Assembly: GCA_040766135.1 (NCBI GenBank)
Contig: JAXGRA010000013.1
Coordinates: forward strand, 1-57,897
Direction: 5' to 3'
DNA length: 57,897 nucleotides
From: JAGVSV01 sp040766135
Lineage (GTDB): Bacteria; Bacillota; Clostridia; Christensenellales; Aristaeellaceae
The position numbers and the translations under genes are program-made. The notes beneath the pieces were generated by a model that was given only the letters and a program-made list of their open reading frames with translations, had not been told where the DNA came from and ran no database searches. Shown here piece after piece: positions 24,271 through 33,788 of the stretch; the first letter of the stretch is position 1, and every line of letters starts with the position of its first letter.

Positions 24271-25374
24271 ATGGCCACGTTTTTAAAGGAACAGGTAGAC
24301 TTTAAACGGCACAATGATGAAGTGCGCTGTGTATGGGAATCCTATCAAGCCGGTAAGCCTTTGCGCGTTCCTCTTCAAATATCAGGATCCATCACCAATT
24401 TCTTTTTTAACCCGGACCTGAACACGCATGGATATACATTTGAGCAGTTTTTTAAAGACCCTTCCGTTCAGATTGAAACACAGCTTCAATATGCTTATTG
24501 GCGCAAGCATCACTGGCGGATCGGGAAGAAGCTGAAAAAGCCGCAGCTGGAAATTGATGAGCAGGGCGTTCAGGCGCGCTTTCTGGCCGTCCGGGAGGCC
24601 GTTGGGGATATACTCGATGTGCGCCTGACGGGCTGCACCAACTTCAGCTTCCACATGATGCACATATACTGCGATTTTCGCGGCCTGTCCAACATGATGC
24701 TGGATTTGTACGATGAGCCGGAGATGGTACACGATGTGATCGCCTTCCTGACCGATGGGATGCAGGGGCTGCTGGATGAGCTGCGCCAATATAACCTGAT
24801 TGACCTGAATACCGGCCCCCAGTACCACTACACGGGAGGCCTGGGCTATACGCATGACCTGCCGCAGCCGGACTTTGACCCCGCCCATGTGCGCACCGTG
24901 GACGTCTGGGGTGCGGCGGAGGCGCAGGAGTTTGCCCAGATATCGCCGGACATGCACGAGGAATTTATCCTGCAATATGAGCGCAAACTGCTGGAAAACT
25001 TCGGCCTGAATGGCTATGGTTGCTGCGATGACCTGACGCACAAGCTGGACAATGTGCTGAAAATCCGCAACCTGCGGCGTGTGGCCGTATGCCCCTGGGC
25101 CGATGTGGAGCAGTGCGCCAACCGCCTGGGGCGCGACTATATCATGACCTGGAAACCCCAGCCCGCCTACCTGGCAGGCGAGACCTATGACGCGGCCTTT
25201 GTCGAAGACTATCTAGCCCGCGAGTTGCAAAAAGGCGCGCACGGCCGCATGGAAATCATCCTGCGCGATACGCACACCTGTCACAACGATCCCCGACGCT
25301 TTACGCAATTTGTTGCTTCCGCTCGCAACGCCATCCAGCGCGTACACGGGATGTCGGAGCATTTGTGGGTATAG
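24271..25374 (+). CDS. Uroporphyrinogen-decarboxylase-superfamily protein
   Basis: This 367-residue protein has the HemE/MtaA-like TIM-barrel pattern. The C-terminal stretch GYGCCDDLTHKLDNVLKI...VAVCPWADVEQC resembles a common Clostridial URO-D subgroup with a GCC(E/D) motif, probably not a haem enzyme. Relatives transfer methyl groups from corrinoid proteins to thiols, but no corrinoid protein or activator is in the window. GAGGGAGG precedes the ATG at 24271. Immediate neighbours are a metallophosphoesterase and an FAD oxidoreductase. Substrate and reaction are unknown. A second, more distant paralogue lies at 38722. Confidence 0.8.
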   Translation: MATFLKEQVDFKRHNDEVRCVWESYQAGKPLRVPLQISGSITNFFFNPDLNTHGYTFEQFFKDPSVQIETQLQYAYWRKHHWRIGKKLKKPQLEIDEQGVQARFLAVREAVGDILDVRLTGCTNFSFHMMHIYCDFRGLSNMMLDLYDEPEMVHDVIAFLTDGMQGLLDELRQYNLIDLNTGPQYHYTGGLGYTHDLPQPDFDPAHVRTVDVWGAAEAQEFAQISPDMHEEFILQYERKLLENFGLNGYGCCDDLTHKLDNVLKIRNLRRVAVCPWADVEQCANRLGRDYIMTWKPQPAYLAGETYDAAFVEDYLARELQKGAHGRMEIILRDTHTCHNDPRRFTQFVASARNAIQRVHGMSEHLWV

Positions 25375-25394
25375 AAAGGTTGGTTTAATCATAG

Positions 25395-26366
25395 ATGAAT
25401 CTTTCAATAAACGACAAGGGACAATTTCGGATTCTGCATGTAACGGATATACAGGAGAGGGCTGATTTCAGCCCTTTGACCCGTGCCGCGATGGAATATC
25501 TGCTGGACACGCAAAAACCTGATTTGGTGATGCTGGGCGGGGACAATTGTTTCGGCCCGGATATACGCACAAAGGATGATGTTTCCGTATTCCTTGAAAA
25601 ATTGGCTGCCCCCATGGAAGAACGCGGTATAAAATGGGCGCATATATTTGGCAACCATGATCATGATGTTTGCTGTGTGCCCCCATATGAGCTGCAGGCC
25701 ATGTATGAGGCCTTTTCTCATTGTGTATCCAAACACAGTCAGGGTATCCACGGCATCACGAATTATTATCTGGATGTGACGGATGAAAACAATCACATTT
25801 TGTTTCGTATATGGTGCTTGGATACCAATGGCTCGCTTGCAGATTCAGCCCTGAATGAACGGTTTGGTCCAGGCGGCCTGCAGGAGAATATGATCCTTCC
25901 CAAAATGCCAGGGGGCAACAACAGATTTGATATGCTGTATTTTGACCAACTGGCTTGGTACGATGCCGAATCCCGCAAGCTGGAGCTGCAGGAAAAGCGA
26001 AAGGTGCCCGGGATTTTGTTCTGCCATGTTGCACCGGAAGAGTTTACCTTGGCCATGGAGAATCCAGAGCAATGTGGCCTTGCAGGAAGCGCGGTAGAGC
26101 GTCTGGCCCCCGCAGCAATGAATTCTGGCCTGTTCTCGCTCCTCGTGCAGCGCGGCGATGTGCGTGTAGTAGCCTGCGGTCATACGCACATGAACAGCTT
26201 TTCAGCTCATTACTGTGGCATCCAAATGTGCTTTAGCGCATGTACCGGGTATACCTGCTATGGACGGCAGGACATCCGCGGAGGACGAATCTTTGATTTT
26301 GACAGAAGCAACGGCAGCTTTACTACTGATATGGTCGTGACGACGGATGTAATTCCGATGGAGTAG
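25395..26366 (+). CDS. Calcineurin-like metallophosphoesterase
   Basis: This 323-residue protein shows the metallophosphoesterase motifs in order: VTDIQ (Asp, with Gln in place of the usual His), LGGDN, GNHDHD, FCHVAPEEF and CGHTHMN. Two divalent metals would be bound at these residues. No signal peptide is visible, so it acts in the cytoplasm. It lies 20 bases after the URO-D-like gene and 7 bases before the FAD oxidoreductase gene, so the three form one operon. The ribosome site is weak. The phosphoester substrate is unknown. Confidence 0.85.
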   Translation: MNLSINDKGQFRILHVTDIQERADFSPLTRAAMEYLLDTQKPDLVMLGGDNCFGPDIRTKDDVSVFLEKLAAPMEERGIKWAHIFGNHDHDVCCVPPYELQAMYEAFSHCVSKHSQGIHGITNYYLDVTDENNHILFRIWCLDTNGSLADSALNERFGPGGLQENMILPKMPGGNNRFDMLYFDQLAWYDAESRKLELQEKRKVPGILFCHVAPEEFTLAMENPEQCGLAGSAVERLAPAAMNSGLFSLLVQRGDVRVVACGHTHMNSFSAHYCGIQMCFSACTGYTCYGRQDIRGGRIFDFDRSNGSFTTDMVVTTDVIPME

Positions 26367-26373
26367 GAGCACT

Positions 26374-28152
26374 ATGAAGCATACATTTCAAACCATTACG
26401 CATGATGTTGATTTTTGCGTAGTCGGCGGGGGATTGGCGGGGCTATGCGCCGCTGTGGCCGCTGCGCGCCGGGGGGTCAAGACCGCCTTGGTGCAGGAGC
26501 GCCCCATGTTAGGCGGCAATGCATCCAGTGAAATTCGCATGTGGGTGTGCGGCGCGCGGGGCAAAAACATGCTGGAAACCGGGATTATTGAGGAATTGAT
26601 GCTGGAAAACCTGTACCGCAACCCGGACAAGAACTATTCTGTATGGGATGGCATCCTGTACAGCCTGGCCAGGAAAGAGGAAAACATTCAGCTCCTGCTT
26701 AATTGTTCGGTCAATGATTGCACCATGGAGGACGGGCGCATTACCTCGGTCACCGGCTGGCAGATGACCACCCAGCAGTTTCATTGCGTCAACGCACGAT
26801 TGTTTGCGGATTGTTCCGGCGACAGCATCCTTGCGCCGCTCAGTGGGGCGGCGTATCGCCTGGGCCGTGAAAGCGAAAGCGAGTTCGGGGAGAGCATCGG
26901 GCGGAACATCCCGCCTGGTGACCGGCAGACCATGGGCATGAGCTGCATGATCCAGGCGCGCGAGGAAAGCACCTCCAGCGAGTTTATCCCTCCGGACTGG
27001 GCGGCGCGCTTTACCAAGGAAGACCTTCCCCACCGCATTCCCGATATGACCTGCCCGACGGAAAACTTCTGGTATTTGGAGTTGGGAGGCGATAGGGATT
27101 CCATTCATGATACGGAAACTGTCCGCGATGAACTGCTCCAAATTGCCTATGGGCTGTGGGATTATGTCAAAAACTCGCCCGAATTGCGCGAACGCAACCG
27201 AAACTGGCGCTTGGACTGGGTAGGCATTTTGCCGGGCAAGCGCGAAAGCCGCCGCTATGTCGGCGACTATACCCTGACCCAGAATGATGTAGAAAGCCAA
27301 GGAAAGTTTGAAGACATCGTGGCATACGGCGGCTGGCCCATGGACGACCATGATCCGCGCGGCTTTTACAACACCGATACCCCCAATGTCAACTATCCTG
27401 CGCCCTCCCCATATGGCATCCCCTATCGCTGCCTGTATTCTAACAATGTGCCCAACTTGTTCTTCGCAGGGCGCAATATCTCTGTGACGCACTGGGCATT
27501 GAGTTCCTCGCGCGTGATGGGCACCTGCGCCCTTTTGGGTCAAGCGGTGGGAACGGCTGCCTCCATTGCCGTGCGCGAAGGCTGCCTGCCCAGGGATGTA
27601 TATGCCCACCATCTGGCGGAGCTTCAGCAAATGCTGATGGACGATGACAGCTATTTGCCCTTTCACCGGCGCGCTATCCCTGCGCTGACGCAGCAGGCCG
27701 CGCTTATTGGCGGCAAAGGGGTCGAAGCGCTGAGGAATGGTCTGGATCGCCCCATCGGAGATGAAGACAATGGCTACACCTGTCAACCGGGAGATACCAT
27801 CGAATATCGGTTTGCCAGCCCCATGCCCGTCCATGGCGTGCGCATCGTGTGGGACAGTGAATTGAACCGCACCAGCATGCCCCAAATTGGCGGCCGGCCA
27901 TTTGTACACAACATGATGTGCAACAAGCCGCTGTCCATGACCGACTTTCATGTTCCCCACGCCATGACCAAGGCTTTCCGCATAGAAGGCGTGCGGGCAG
28001 ACGGTTCGACGCAAGTGCTGTTTTTTACCCAGAACAACTACCAGCGCCTGAACAAGATTGCGCTGTCCGGCACGTGGTCGGCCATCCGGCTGATTCCCTG
28101 TGCCACCTGGGGGGCGGAGAATATTCACATCTTTTCCTTTGAGGTGTTTTGA
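26374..28152 (+). CDS. FAD-dependent oxidoreductase (FAD_oxidored type)
   Basis: This 592-residue protein has an N-terminal FAD loop (FCVVGGGLAGLCAAVAAARRG) followed by the family motif MLGGNASSEIRMW. In the middle it has NLFFAGRNISVTHWALSSSRVMGTCALLGQAVG. The C-terminal about 130 residues look like a separate beta-rich domain. Such enzymes are frequent in carbohydrate-utilising bacteria next to glycosidases, but their substrates are mostly undetermined. TAGGAG precedes the ATG. It is the last gene of the URO-D/phosphoesterase operon. No signal peptide is present. Confidence 0.85.
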   Translation: MKHTFQTITHDVDFCVVGGGLAGLCAAVAAARRGVKTALVQERPMLGGNASSEIRMWVCGARGKNMLETGIIEELMLENLYRNPDKNYSVWDGILYSLARKEENIQLLLNCSVNDCTMEDGRITSVTGWQMTTQQFHCVNARLFADCSGDSILAPLSGAAYRLGRESESEFGESIGRNIPPGDRQTMGMSCMIQAREESTSSEFIPPDWAARFTKEDLPHRIPDMTCPTENFWYLELGGDRDSIHDTETVRDELLQIAYGLWDYVKNSPELRERNRNWRLDWVGILPGKRESRRYVGDYTLTQNDVESQGKFEDIVAYGGWPMDDHDPRGFYNTDTPNVNYPAPSPYGIPYRCLYSNNVPNLFFAGRNISVTHWALSSSRVMGTCALLGQAVGTAASIAVREGCLPRDVYAHHLAELQQMLMDDDSYLPFHRRAIPALTQQAALIGGKGVEALRNGLDRPIGDEDNGYTCQPGDTIEYRFASPMPVHGVRIVWDSELNRTSMPQIGGRPFVHNMMCNKPLSMTDFHVPHAMTKAFRIEGVRADGSTQVLFFTQNNYQRLNKIALSGTWSAIRLIPCATWGAENIHIFSFEVF

Positions 28153-28228
28153 TGGAGATGCAATCCCCGGTTTGATATTTTTACGCCCCAAAAATCGAAG
28201 GATATATTTTCTGTGCACGGTGCCCGCC

Positions 28229-28257
28229 TTTACACCTTCGGGCGCATTGGCTATACT
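28229..28257 (+). promoter_or_regulatory. Promoter of the phosphodiester glycosidase gene
   Basis: TTTACA (28229-28234), 17 bases and TATACT (28252-28257) lie 30 bases before the ATG at 28288. Confidence 0.7.
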
Positions 28258-28287
28258 GACAGCCGATTGCTTGCCGAAGGAGGAACC

Positions 28288-29274
28288 ATGAACAAACGGA
28301 TGACGGCGCTTGTGCTGGCGCTTGTGCTGATGATGACAGGGCTGTCCTGGGCGATGGCTGAGGACTTGCAGGATATTGAGAGGCCGCCGGCCTTTACCGG
28401 ATGGCCGCAGACCGATGAACAGGGCTATTTGCAGCCCGGCGTGGTTGCGGGCGATGAGTTTTTGCACGAGGATGCCGAGCAGGGCGTGTGGATTTATCTG
28501 TCGCCCACGCTCCGGGTGGAGGTCAACCGCCTCAAGGCCAAGACCAAGCACGGCAAGCTGATATGGTTAGAGGCGGAGGTCAAATCCCGCGAGGCTGTGT
28601 TCCGCGCGTATTCGGACAACCCTGACCGCCCGCGCGCCGGGCTGGAATATCCGCAGCTGATTGCACGCAAGCACCGCGTGGTGCTGGGCATAAGCGGGGA
28701 TTATTTTAATTTCCGCATCGGCAGCAAAATCCCGCTGGGCGTGATTGTGCGCAATGGTAAAACCATCTCCTCGCATACCTATGCCCAGCGCGTGCAGGGG
28801 CAGCCGCCGCTGGACGAATTATCATTATACGCCGATGGGCGCATGGAGGTGCGTCATCCCCGCGAGATGTCCAGCCAGGAATATTTGGAACGCGGCGCGC
28901 TGGATGTGCTGGCCTTTGGCCCCATTTTGCTGCGCGATGGCGAGGTTGATGATCGCCTGTTCAAGCGCTTTCAGGGGCAGGAGCCGCGCGTATCGGTGGG
29001 TATGATAGAACCTGGTCATTACATAGCCATCACGGTGGAGGGCCGCCACAAGCGCAGCGTGGGCGCGGACTGCCTGTTCATGGCGCAGCGCATGAAAGCA
29101 TTGGGCGCCACCACCGCGTTTACGCTGGACGGCGGGCAGACCACGTGCATGGTATTTATGGGCACGGTCATTAACGAGCCGGGCGAGTTTAACGGTGCCA
29201 AATTCGTGCGCAAGCAGCCCGATATTTTGGGCATCGGCCTGTCGGAGCTGGTGCGCACCGACAAGAAACGCTGA
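28288..29274 (+). CDS. Secreted phosphodiester glycosidase (NAGPA-like) family protein
   Basis: This 328-residue exported protein has a signal peptide (residues 1-24, cleavage after AMA) and a C-terminal NAGPA/DUF2233 domain. Its landmarks are VVLGISGDYFNF, GVIVRNG and the core FTLDGGQTTCMVFMG. The family removes N-acetylglucosamine from phosphodiester bonds or otherwise trims sugar-1-phosphodiesters. AGGAGG precedes the ATG at 28288; the upstream in-frame ATG would only extend into promoter sequence. The next gene, also exported, is an LRR protein. A role on wall-teichoic-acid-like or host glycan phosphodiesters is inference. Confidence 0.87.
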   Translation: MNKRMTALVLALVLMMTGLSWAMAEDLQDIERPPAFTGWPQTDEQGYLQPGVVAGDEFLHEDAEQGVWIYLSPTLRVEVNRLKAKTKHGKLIWLEAEVKSREAVFRAYSDNPDRPRAGLEYPQLIARKHRVVLGISGDYFNFRIGSKIPLGVIVRNGKTISSHTYAQRVQGQPPLDELSLYADGRMEVRHPREMSSQEYLERGALDVLAFGPILLRDGEVDDRLFKRFQGQEPRVSVGMIEPGHYIAITVEGRHKRSVGADCLFMAQRMKALGATTAFTLDGGQTTCMVFMGTVINEPGEFNGAKFVRKQPDILGIGLSELVRTDKKR

Positions 29275-29285
29275 GGGGTATGATG

Positions 29286-30152
29286 ATGAAAACGTTTTTG
29301 CGCCTGAGTGCGCTGCTGATGTGCCTGCTGCTGCTGGCCCCGCTGGTGGGCGCTGCGGACATGGTGGATATGTATTCCAACGTATCGGTGCCCAAGGATG
29401 CTGAAAGCGTGGACTTTGGCGACCTGAGCATTGTCAACATGAAGCGCCTGACCGATAACCTCAAGCAATTGCCCAACCTGAAGGAAGTGCGCATGTTTGG
29501 CAGCCGCCTGACGGTGCCGCAGTTGGAAGCGCTGATGACAGAATTTCCAGGCGTGCAGTTCCATACCAATCTGGCTGTGGTGCGCGGCACCCGGCGCACT
29601 GACGCCACCGCGCACAGCACCATGAACACGCCGGACGATAAGCGCAATCCTACCAGTGCGTTTCGTAGCCTTAAATATCTAAAAAATCTCAAATATCTGG
29701 ATGTAGGTCACAATGCTATTGATGATCTAAGCTTTCTATATGATCTGCCGGAACTGCGCATATTGATTGTGGCCGATAATTACATTACGGATTTGACCCC
29801 TATTGCATCGCTAAAACACCTGCAATATCTGGAGGTGTTCACCAATAATATAACAGACCTGTCACCGCTAAGCGGCCTAACCGAATTGCTGGATTTAAAC
29901 ATTTGTTATAATAAAATCCGGGATGTTACGCCGCTGTTTCCTCTGAAACAACTGGAACGGTTGTGGCTACGGGATGTGTACCTGACCGCAGAACAAAAGG
30001 CAGAACTGGAAGCCGCGCTGCCAGACACTGAAATCGTGTATGAGTGGCAGGGGCCAACGGCTCATGGCTGGCGGCGGCATCCGCGTTATAAAATAATCCG
30101 AAGGATCTATGATTCGCAGGAATACATTCCTTTTTCCGAGGCAACCCCTTAA
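29286..30152 (+). CDS. Secreted leucine-rich-repeat protein
   Basis: This 288-residue protein has a signal peptide (ending near GAADM) and, from about residue 125, five internalin-like repeats of 22 residues such as LKNLKYLDVGHNAIDDLSFLYD. Three adjacent ATGs are possible starts; the third (29286) has the best distance to GAGGGG. No LPxTG or other anchor is visible. The repeat half is clearly richer in AT codons (CTA, AAA, ATA) than the first half, which suggests the repeat region came from elsewhere. It probably binds a protein or sugar outside the cell and may work with the phosphodiester glycosidase. Confidence 0.85.
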   Translation: MKTFLRLSALLMCLLLLAPLVGAADMVDMYSNVSVPKDAESVDFGDLSIVNMKRLTDNLKQLPNLKEVRMFGSRLTVPQLEALMTEFPGVQFHTNLAVVRGTRRTDATAHSTMNTPDDKRNPTSAFRSLKYLKNLKYLDVGHNAIDDLSFLYDLPELRILIVADNYITDLTPIASLKHLQYLEVFTNNITDLSPLSGLTELLDLNICYNKIRDVTPLFPLKQLERLWLRDVYLTAEQKAELEAALPDTEIVYEWQGPTAHGWRRHPRYKIIRRIYDSQEYIPFSEATP

Positions 30153-30221
30153 GCGATTGCTCGTTGCCGTTGTTCCTGTTTGTCAATAAAGCGCATGCGC
30201 CATGCAGAATGTGCGCCCGTC

Positions 30222-30252
30222 CACCGCGAAACTCGTTTTCGCGGTGTTTTTT
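30222..30252 (+). terminator. Terminator after the LRR gene
   Basis: CACCGCGAAA and TTTTCGCGGTG pair over a short loop with six T following. It separates the LRR transcript from the isomerase/rhamnosidase unit. Confidence 0.82.
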
Positions 30253-30308
30253 ATGGTATACTGATGGAAAATATGCCCCGCACGCGATGCGGGAGAGGGA
30301 GTATATCG

Positions 30309-31112
30309 GTGCTATTTGGTTGCTGTGTTGGTGTCGTGGGGGAGGGCGGTAAGCTTAATACCGAGCGTTTGGATGTTATCAAGAATTTAGGTTTTGACTT
30401 TGTTGAATTGGGCGCTGCTCAGGTGGCGGCGTTGGAGGATGAGGACTTTGCCCAATTGAAAAACAAGCTACAGGCCCTGTCGCTGCGTTGCCTGTGCATG
30501 AATGGTTTCCTGCCCGGCAGTGTGCGGCTGACCGGCCCACAGGCCGACTTGGATGCCGCGATCGTGTATGTACGCAAGGCTGCGCAGCGCATGGTGGCGC
30601 TGGGCACCCAAACCGTGGTGATGGGCTCCTCCGTGGCGCGCAACGTGCCAGCGGGTACCAGCATGGGGCAGGCCATGGATCAACTGGCGGTTTTCTTAGA
30701 TAAAGCGGCCGATGTGCTGGAGCCTTTGGGCATCACGCTGGCGCTGGAGCCGCTCAACCGTCAGGAAAGCAATATATTAAACCGCGTGTCCGAAGGCGTG
30801 GCGCTGGCGCGGCGTGTTAACCGCAAGGGCATACAGGTGCTGGCGGATACCTTCCACCTCAATCTGTCCTATGAGCCGCTGACCAACATTTTGGATGCTG
30901 CGCCGTATCTCAGGCACGTACACATCGCCAACGTGCTGGGCCGCAGCATGCCCTCGCTGGACGCACAGGAGAACTTGCCCGAGATCTTTGCCTGCCTCAA
31001 GCGCATTGGCTACGACGGCACAATCAGCCTGGAAGCCTCGGTGAAGGGCGATTTGTCGCAGGAAGCCGCAGCCGCGCTGCATTGCCTGCGTACATTGCAC
31101 GCGGCGTCCTAA
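30309..31112 (+). CDS. Sugar phosphate isomerase/epimerase-like TIM-barrel protein
   Basis: This 267-residue protein of the xylose-isomerase-like TIM barrel family starts at a GTG with GGGAGAGGGAG upstream. In-frame ATGs further up fall in the preceding terminator region. Visible metal/substrate-site segments are LGITLALEPLNRQESNIL, VLADTFHLNL, RHVHIAN and GTISLEAS. The N-terminus (LFGCCVGVVGEGG) replaces the usual KIG start. It is 30 bases before the rhamnosidase gene, so it may handle rhamnose or a partner sugar. The exact substrate cannot be read from sequence. Confidence 0.82.
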   Translation: MLFGCCVGVVGEGGKLNTERLDVIKNLGFDFVELGAAQVAALEDEDFAQLKNKLQALSLRCLCMNGFLPGSVRLTGPQADLDAAIVYVRKAAQRMVALGTQTVVMGSSVARNVPAGTSMGQAMDQLAVFLDKAADVLEPLGITLALEPLNRQESNILNRVSEGVALARRVNRKGIQVLADTFHLNLSYEPLTNILDAAPYLRHVHIANVLGRSMPSLDAQENLPEIFACLKRIGYDGTISLEASVKGDLSQEAAAALHCLRTLHAAS

Positions 31113-31142
31113 CCGGACGCCCTATCGAAAAGGAGGAATATC

Positions 31143-33740
31143 ATGAAGGTAACGAATTTGCGATGTGACCACCTGCGCGAGCCGCTGGGCTTTGCACTGG
31201 ATCAGCCCACGTTCACTTGGACGGTGGATGGGGCGCGCGGCAAAAAGCAGGCCTGGGCGCGGCTGGAAGTCGGCGCTGACCCTGCATTTGCCGAGCTTTT
31301 GTACGACAGCGGCGAGGACGCAACGCTAAGCAGCGTGGGTGTTACGCCCGAAATCACGCTGGCCCCGCGCACGCGCTATTATGTGCGCGTAACCGTCCAC
31401 AGCGATGCGGGTGAGACCGCGCAGGCTGCCAGCTGGTTTGAAACGGGCAAGCGCAACGAGCGCTGGCAGGCCCAATGGATCAAGGCCCCTTATGATCAGG
31501 ATGTGCACCCCGTGCTGGGCACCACGTTTGAGGTGCAGGGCCAGGTGCAGTCCGCACGGCTGTATGCCACCGCGCTGGGTGTGTACGAGGCCAGCATCAA
31601 CGGCACCAAGGCCGGGGATGAGGTGCTGGCGCCGTTTTTCAATTCCTACCATCACTGGCTGCAGGTGCAAACGTATGACGTAACGGCATTGCTAAAACCT
31701 GGCAAGAACACGCTGTCTGCCATGCTGGGCAACGGCTGGTACCGCGGCCGCTTTGGCTTTGGCAAGGAAATTGACAAAATATACGGCGATACCATGCAAT
31801 TCTTGGCCGAGCTGCACATCACCTTAGCGGACGGCACAACCCAGGTGGTGGCCACCGACGATACCTGGCTGTGCGCCCAGGGGCCGGCGCAGGACAGCAA
31901 TATCTATGACGGCGAAAAATGGGACGCCCGCAAGGAGGGCGCGAGCCTCACGGACAAGGCCGTCCGGGGTGAAGAACCCAAGGGCAAGTTAAGCGACCGC
32001 TTAAGCCCGCCGGTGCGCATCATTGAAACGCTGCACAACCCCCAGGTGCTCACCACGCCCGCCGGTGAAACTGTGCTGGACTTTGGCCAGGTGGTAACGG
32101 GCTGGGTGGAGTTTGATGTGGACATCCCCTGCGGGCAGCAGGTGATGCTGCAATACGGCGAGCTGCTGCAGCACGATAATTTCTACAACGAAAATCTGCG
32201 CACCGCCAAGCAGGAATATCACTATATCTCCGCCGGGAAACCCGCGCATGTGCGCCCGCACTTTACGTTCTATGGCTTCCGATATGTGAAGTTAACCGGC
32301 TTTGACACGGTAGATGCCCAGGCGTTCACGGCCTGTGTCATTCATTCCGATCTGGACGAAATTGGGCAGCTGGAAACCTCCAACAGCAAGGTCAACCGCC
32401 TGATTGCCAACGCACGCTGGGGCCAGAAGGGCAATTTCCTGGATGTGCCCACCGATTGCCCGCAGCGCGATGAGCGCATGGGCTGGACGGGCGATGCGCA
32501 GGTGTTTGCGCCCACGGCGTCCTACAACATGTACACCCCGGCGTTCTTCAAGAAATTTATGCACGACATGCTGATGGATCAAAAGGCCGCCGATGGCTGC
32601 GTGCCGCATGTGGTGCCCGATGTGCTGGGCGAAATTCACCGCAAACGCAATACACCCAATGCCGTGACCGGCGGCTCCTGCGCATGGAGCGATGCGGCCA
32701 CCATGATCCCGTGGACGGTGTACCAGTTTTACGGCGACAAAGCGCTGCTGGCCCGCAACTACGACAACATGAAGGCCTGGACGGAGTGGATCATCAAGCA
32801 GGACGAAACGCACTGCAACGGCGAGCGCCTGTGGCGCTGCGGCTTCCACTTTGCGGACTGGCTGGCGCTGGACAACCCGGTGCAGGGCTCGTCCTTTGGC
32901 GGCACCGACCCCTATTATGTGGCCAGCGCATACTATTACTACTCCGTCATGCTCACTGCCCAGGCTGCGAAGATACTGGGCTATGAAGAAGACGCCCAGC
33001 GCTACACGAAGCTGCAGGGCGAGATCCGCGATGCCTTCCGGCGGGAGTTTTTCACGCCCAATGGGCGCGTGGCCGAACCCACGCAGACCGCCATGGCCAT
33101 CGCATTGAAGCTTGATTTAGTCCCGCCCGAACACCGCGAGCGCCTGATTGGCGACCTGAAGAAGCGCCTTGAAGCGCGCAATATGCATCTGGATACCGGC
33201 TTTGTGGGCACGTACTTTTTGCCCTCGGTGCTAAGCGAAAACGGCCTGAACGACATTGCCTACACCCTGCTGCTCAACGAGGACTACCCCAGCTGGCTGT
33301 ACGAGGTCAACATGGGCGCCACCACCATCTGGGAGCGCTGGAACAGCGTGCTGCCCAACGGCCTGGTATCGGACACCGGCATGAACAGCATGAACCACTA
33401 TGCCTACGGTTCCGTTGTGGAGTGGATGTACTGCTACATGGTGGGCCTGCAGCCCGACCCCAGCGCGCCGGGCTTCAAGCGCGCGCTCATCCAGCCCATG
33501 CCTGACCCGCGCATGCGCTCGGTCAAGGCCACATATCAAAGCGCGGCAGGCACCTATGAGGTGTCCTGGGCATATGAGGGCGATGCCATTCAGATGGACA
33601 TTGCCGTGCCCTTCGATGCCTGCGCCACCTTCCGCGCGCCGGAAGGCACCGCCAGCCTGATTATCAACGGCAGCAAAGCCAGCCCGCAATCCGCGCATGA
33701 ATTGGCGGCGGGTAAACACACCATTATATTTGCTTCATAA
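31143..33740 (+). CDS. Alpha-L-rhamnosidase (GH78)
   Basis: This 865-residue glycosidase has the GH78 order: N-terminal fibronectin-like and Bac_rhamnosid_N domains (LYATALGVYEASING), a middle beta domain, an (alpha/alpha)6 barrel from about residue 410 and a C-terminal beta domain. The active-site stretch DCPQRDERMGWTGD (about residues 438-451) and TTIWERWNS (about 725) are typical. It releases terminal L-rhamnose from plant or bacterial glycans. No signal peptide is present, so it works on imported oligosaccharides or glycosides. AGGAGG precedes the ATG. Confidence 0.94.
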   Translation: MKVTNLRCDHLREPLGFALDQPTFTWTVDGARGKKQAWARLEVGADPAFAELLYDSGEDATLSSVGVTPEITLAPRTRYYVRVTVHSDAGETAQAASWFETGKRNERWQAQWIKAPYDQDVHPVLGTTFEVQGQVQSARLYATALGVYEASINGTKAGDEVLAPFFNSYHHWLQVQTYDVTALLKPGKNTLSAMLGNGWYRGRFGFGKEIDKIYGDTMQFLAELHITLADGTTQVVATDDTWLCAQGPAQDSNIYDGEKWDARKEGASLTDKAVRGEEPKGKLSDRLSPPVRIIETLHNPQVLTTPAGETVLDFGQVVTGWVEFDVDIPCGQQVMLQYGELLQHDNFYNENLRTAKQEYHYISAGKPAHVRPHFTFYGFRYVKLTGFDTVDAQAFTACVIHSDLDEIGQLETSNSKVNRLIANARWGQKGNFLDVPTDCPQRDERMGWTGDAQVFAPTASYNMYTPAFFKKFMHDMLMDQKAADGCVPHVVPDVLGEIHRKRNTPNAVTGGSCAWSDAATMIPWTVYQFYGDKALLARNYDNMKAWTEWIIKQDETHCNGERLWRCGFHFADWLALDNPVQGSSFGGTDPYYVASAYYYYSVMLTAQAAKILGYEEDAQRYTKLQGEIRDAFRREFFTPNGRVAEPTQTAMAIALKLDLVPPEHRERLIGDLKKRLEARNMHLDTGFVGTYFLPSVLSENGLNDIAYTLLLNEDYPSWLYEVNMGATTIWERWNSVLPNGLVSDTGMNSMNHYAYGSVVEWMYCYMVGLQPDPSAPGFKRALIQPMPDPRMRSVKATYQSAAGTYEVSWAYEGDAIQMDIAVPFDACATFRAPEGTASLIINGSKASPQSAHELAAGKHTIIFAS

Positions 33741-33760
33741 ACATAACTGTTTTCTTGTGA

Positions 33761-33786
33761 AAAGCGCCCGGTTTTCCGGGCGCTTT
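33761..33786. terminator. Bidirectional terminator
   Basis: AAAGCGCCCGG and CCGGGCGCTTT pair across TTTT. It lies between converging genes (rhamnosidase and HD-GYP protein), and A/T tracts on both sides allow action in both directions. Confidence 0.85.
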
Positions 33787-33788
33787 AG

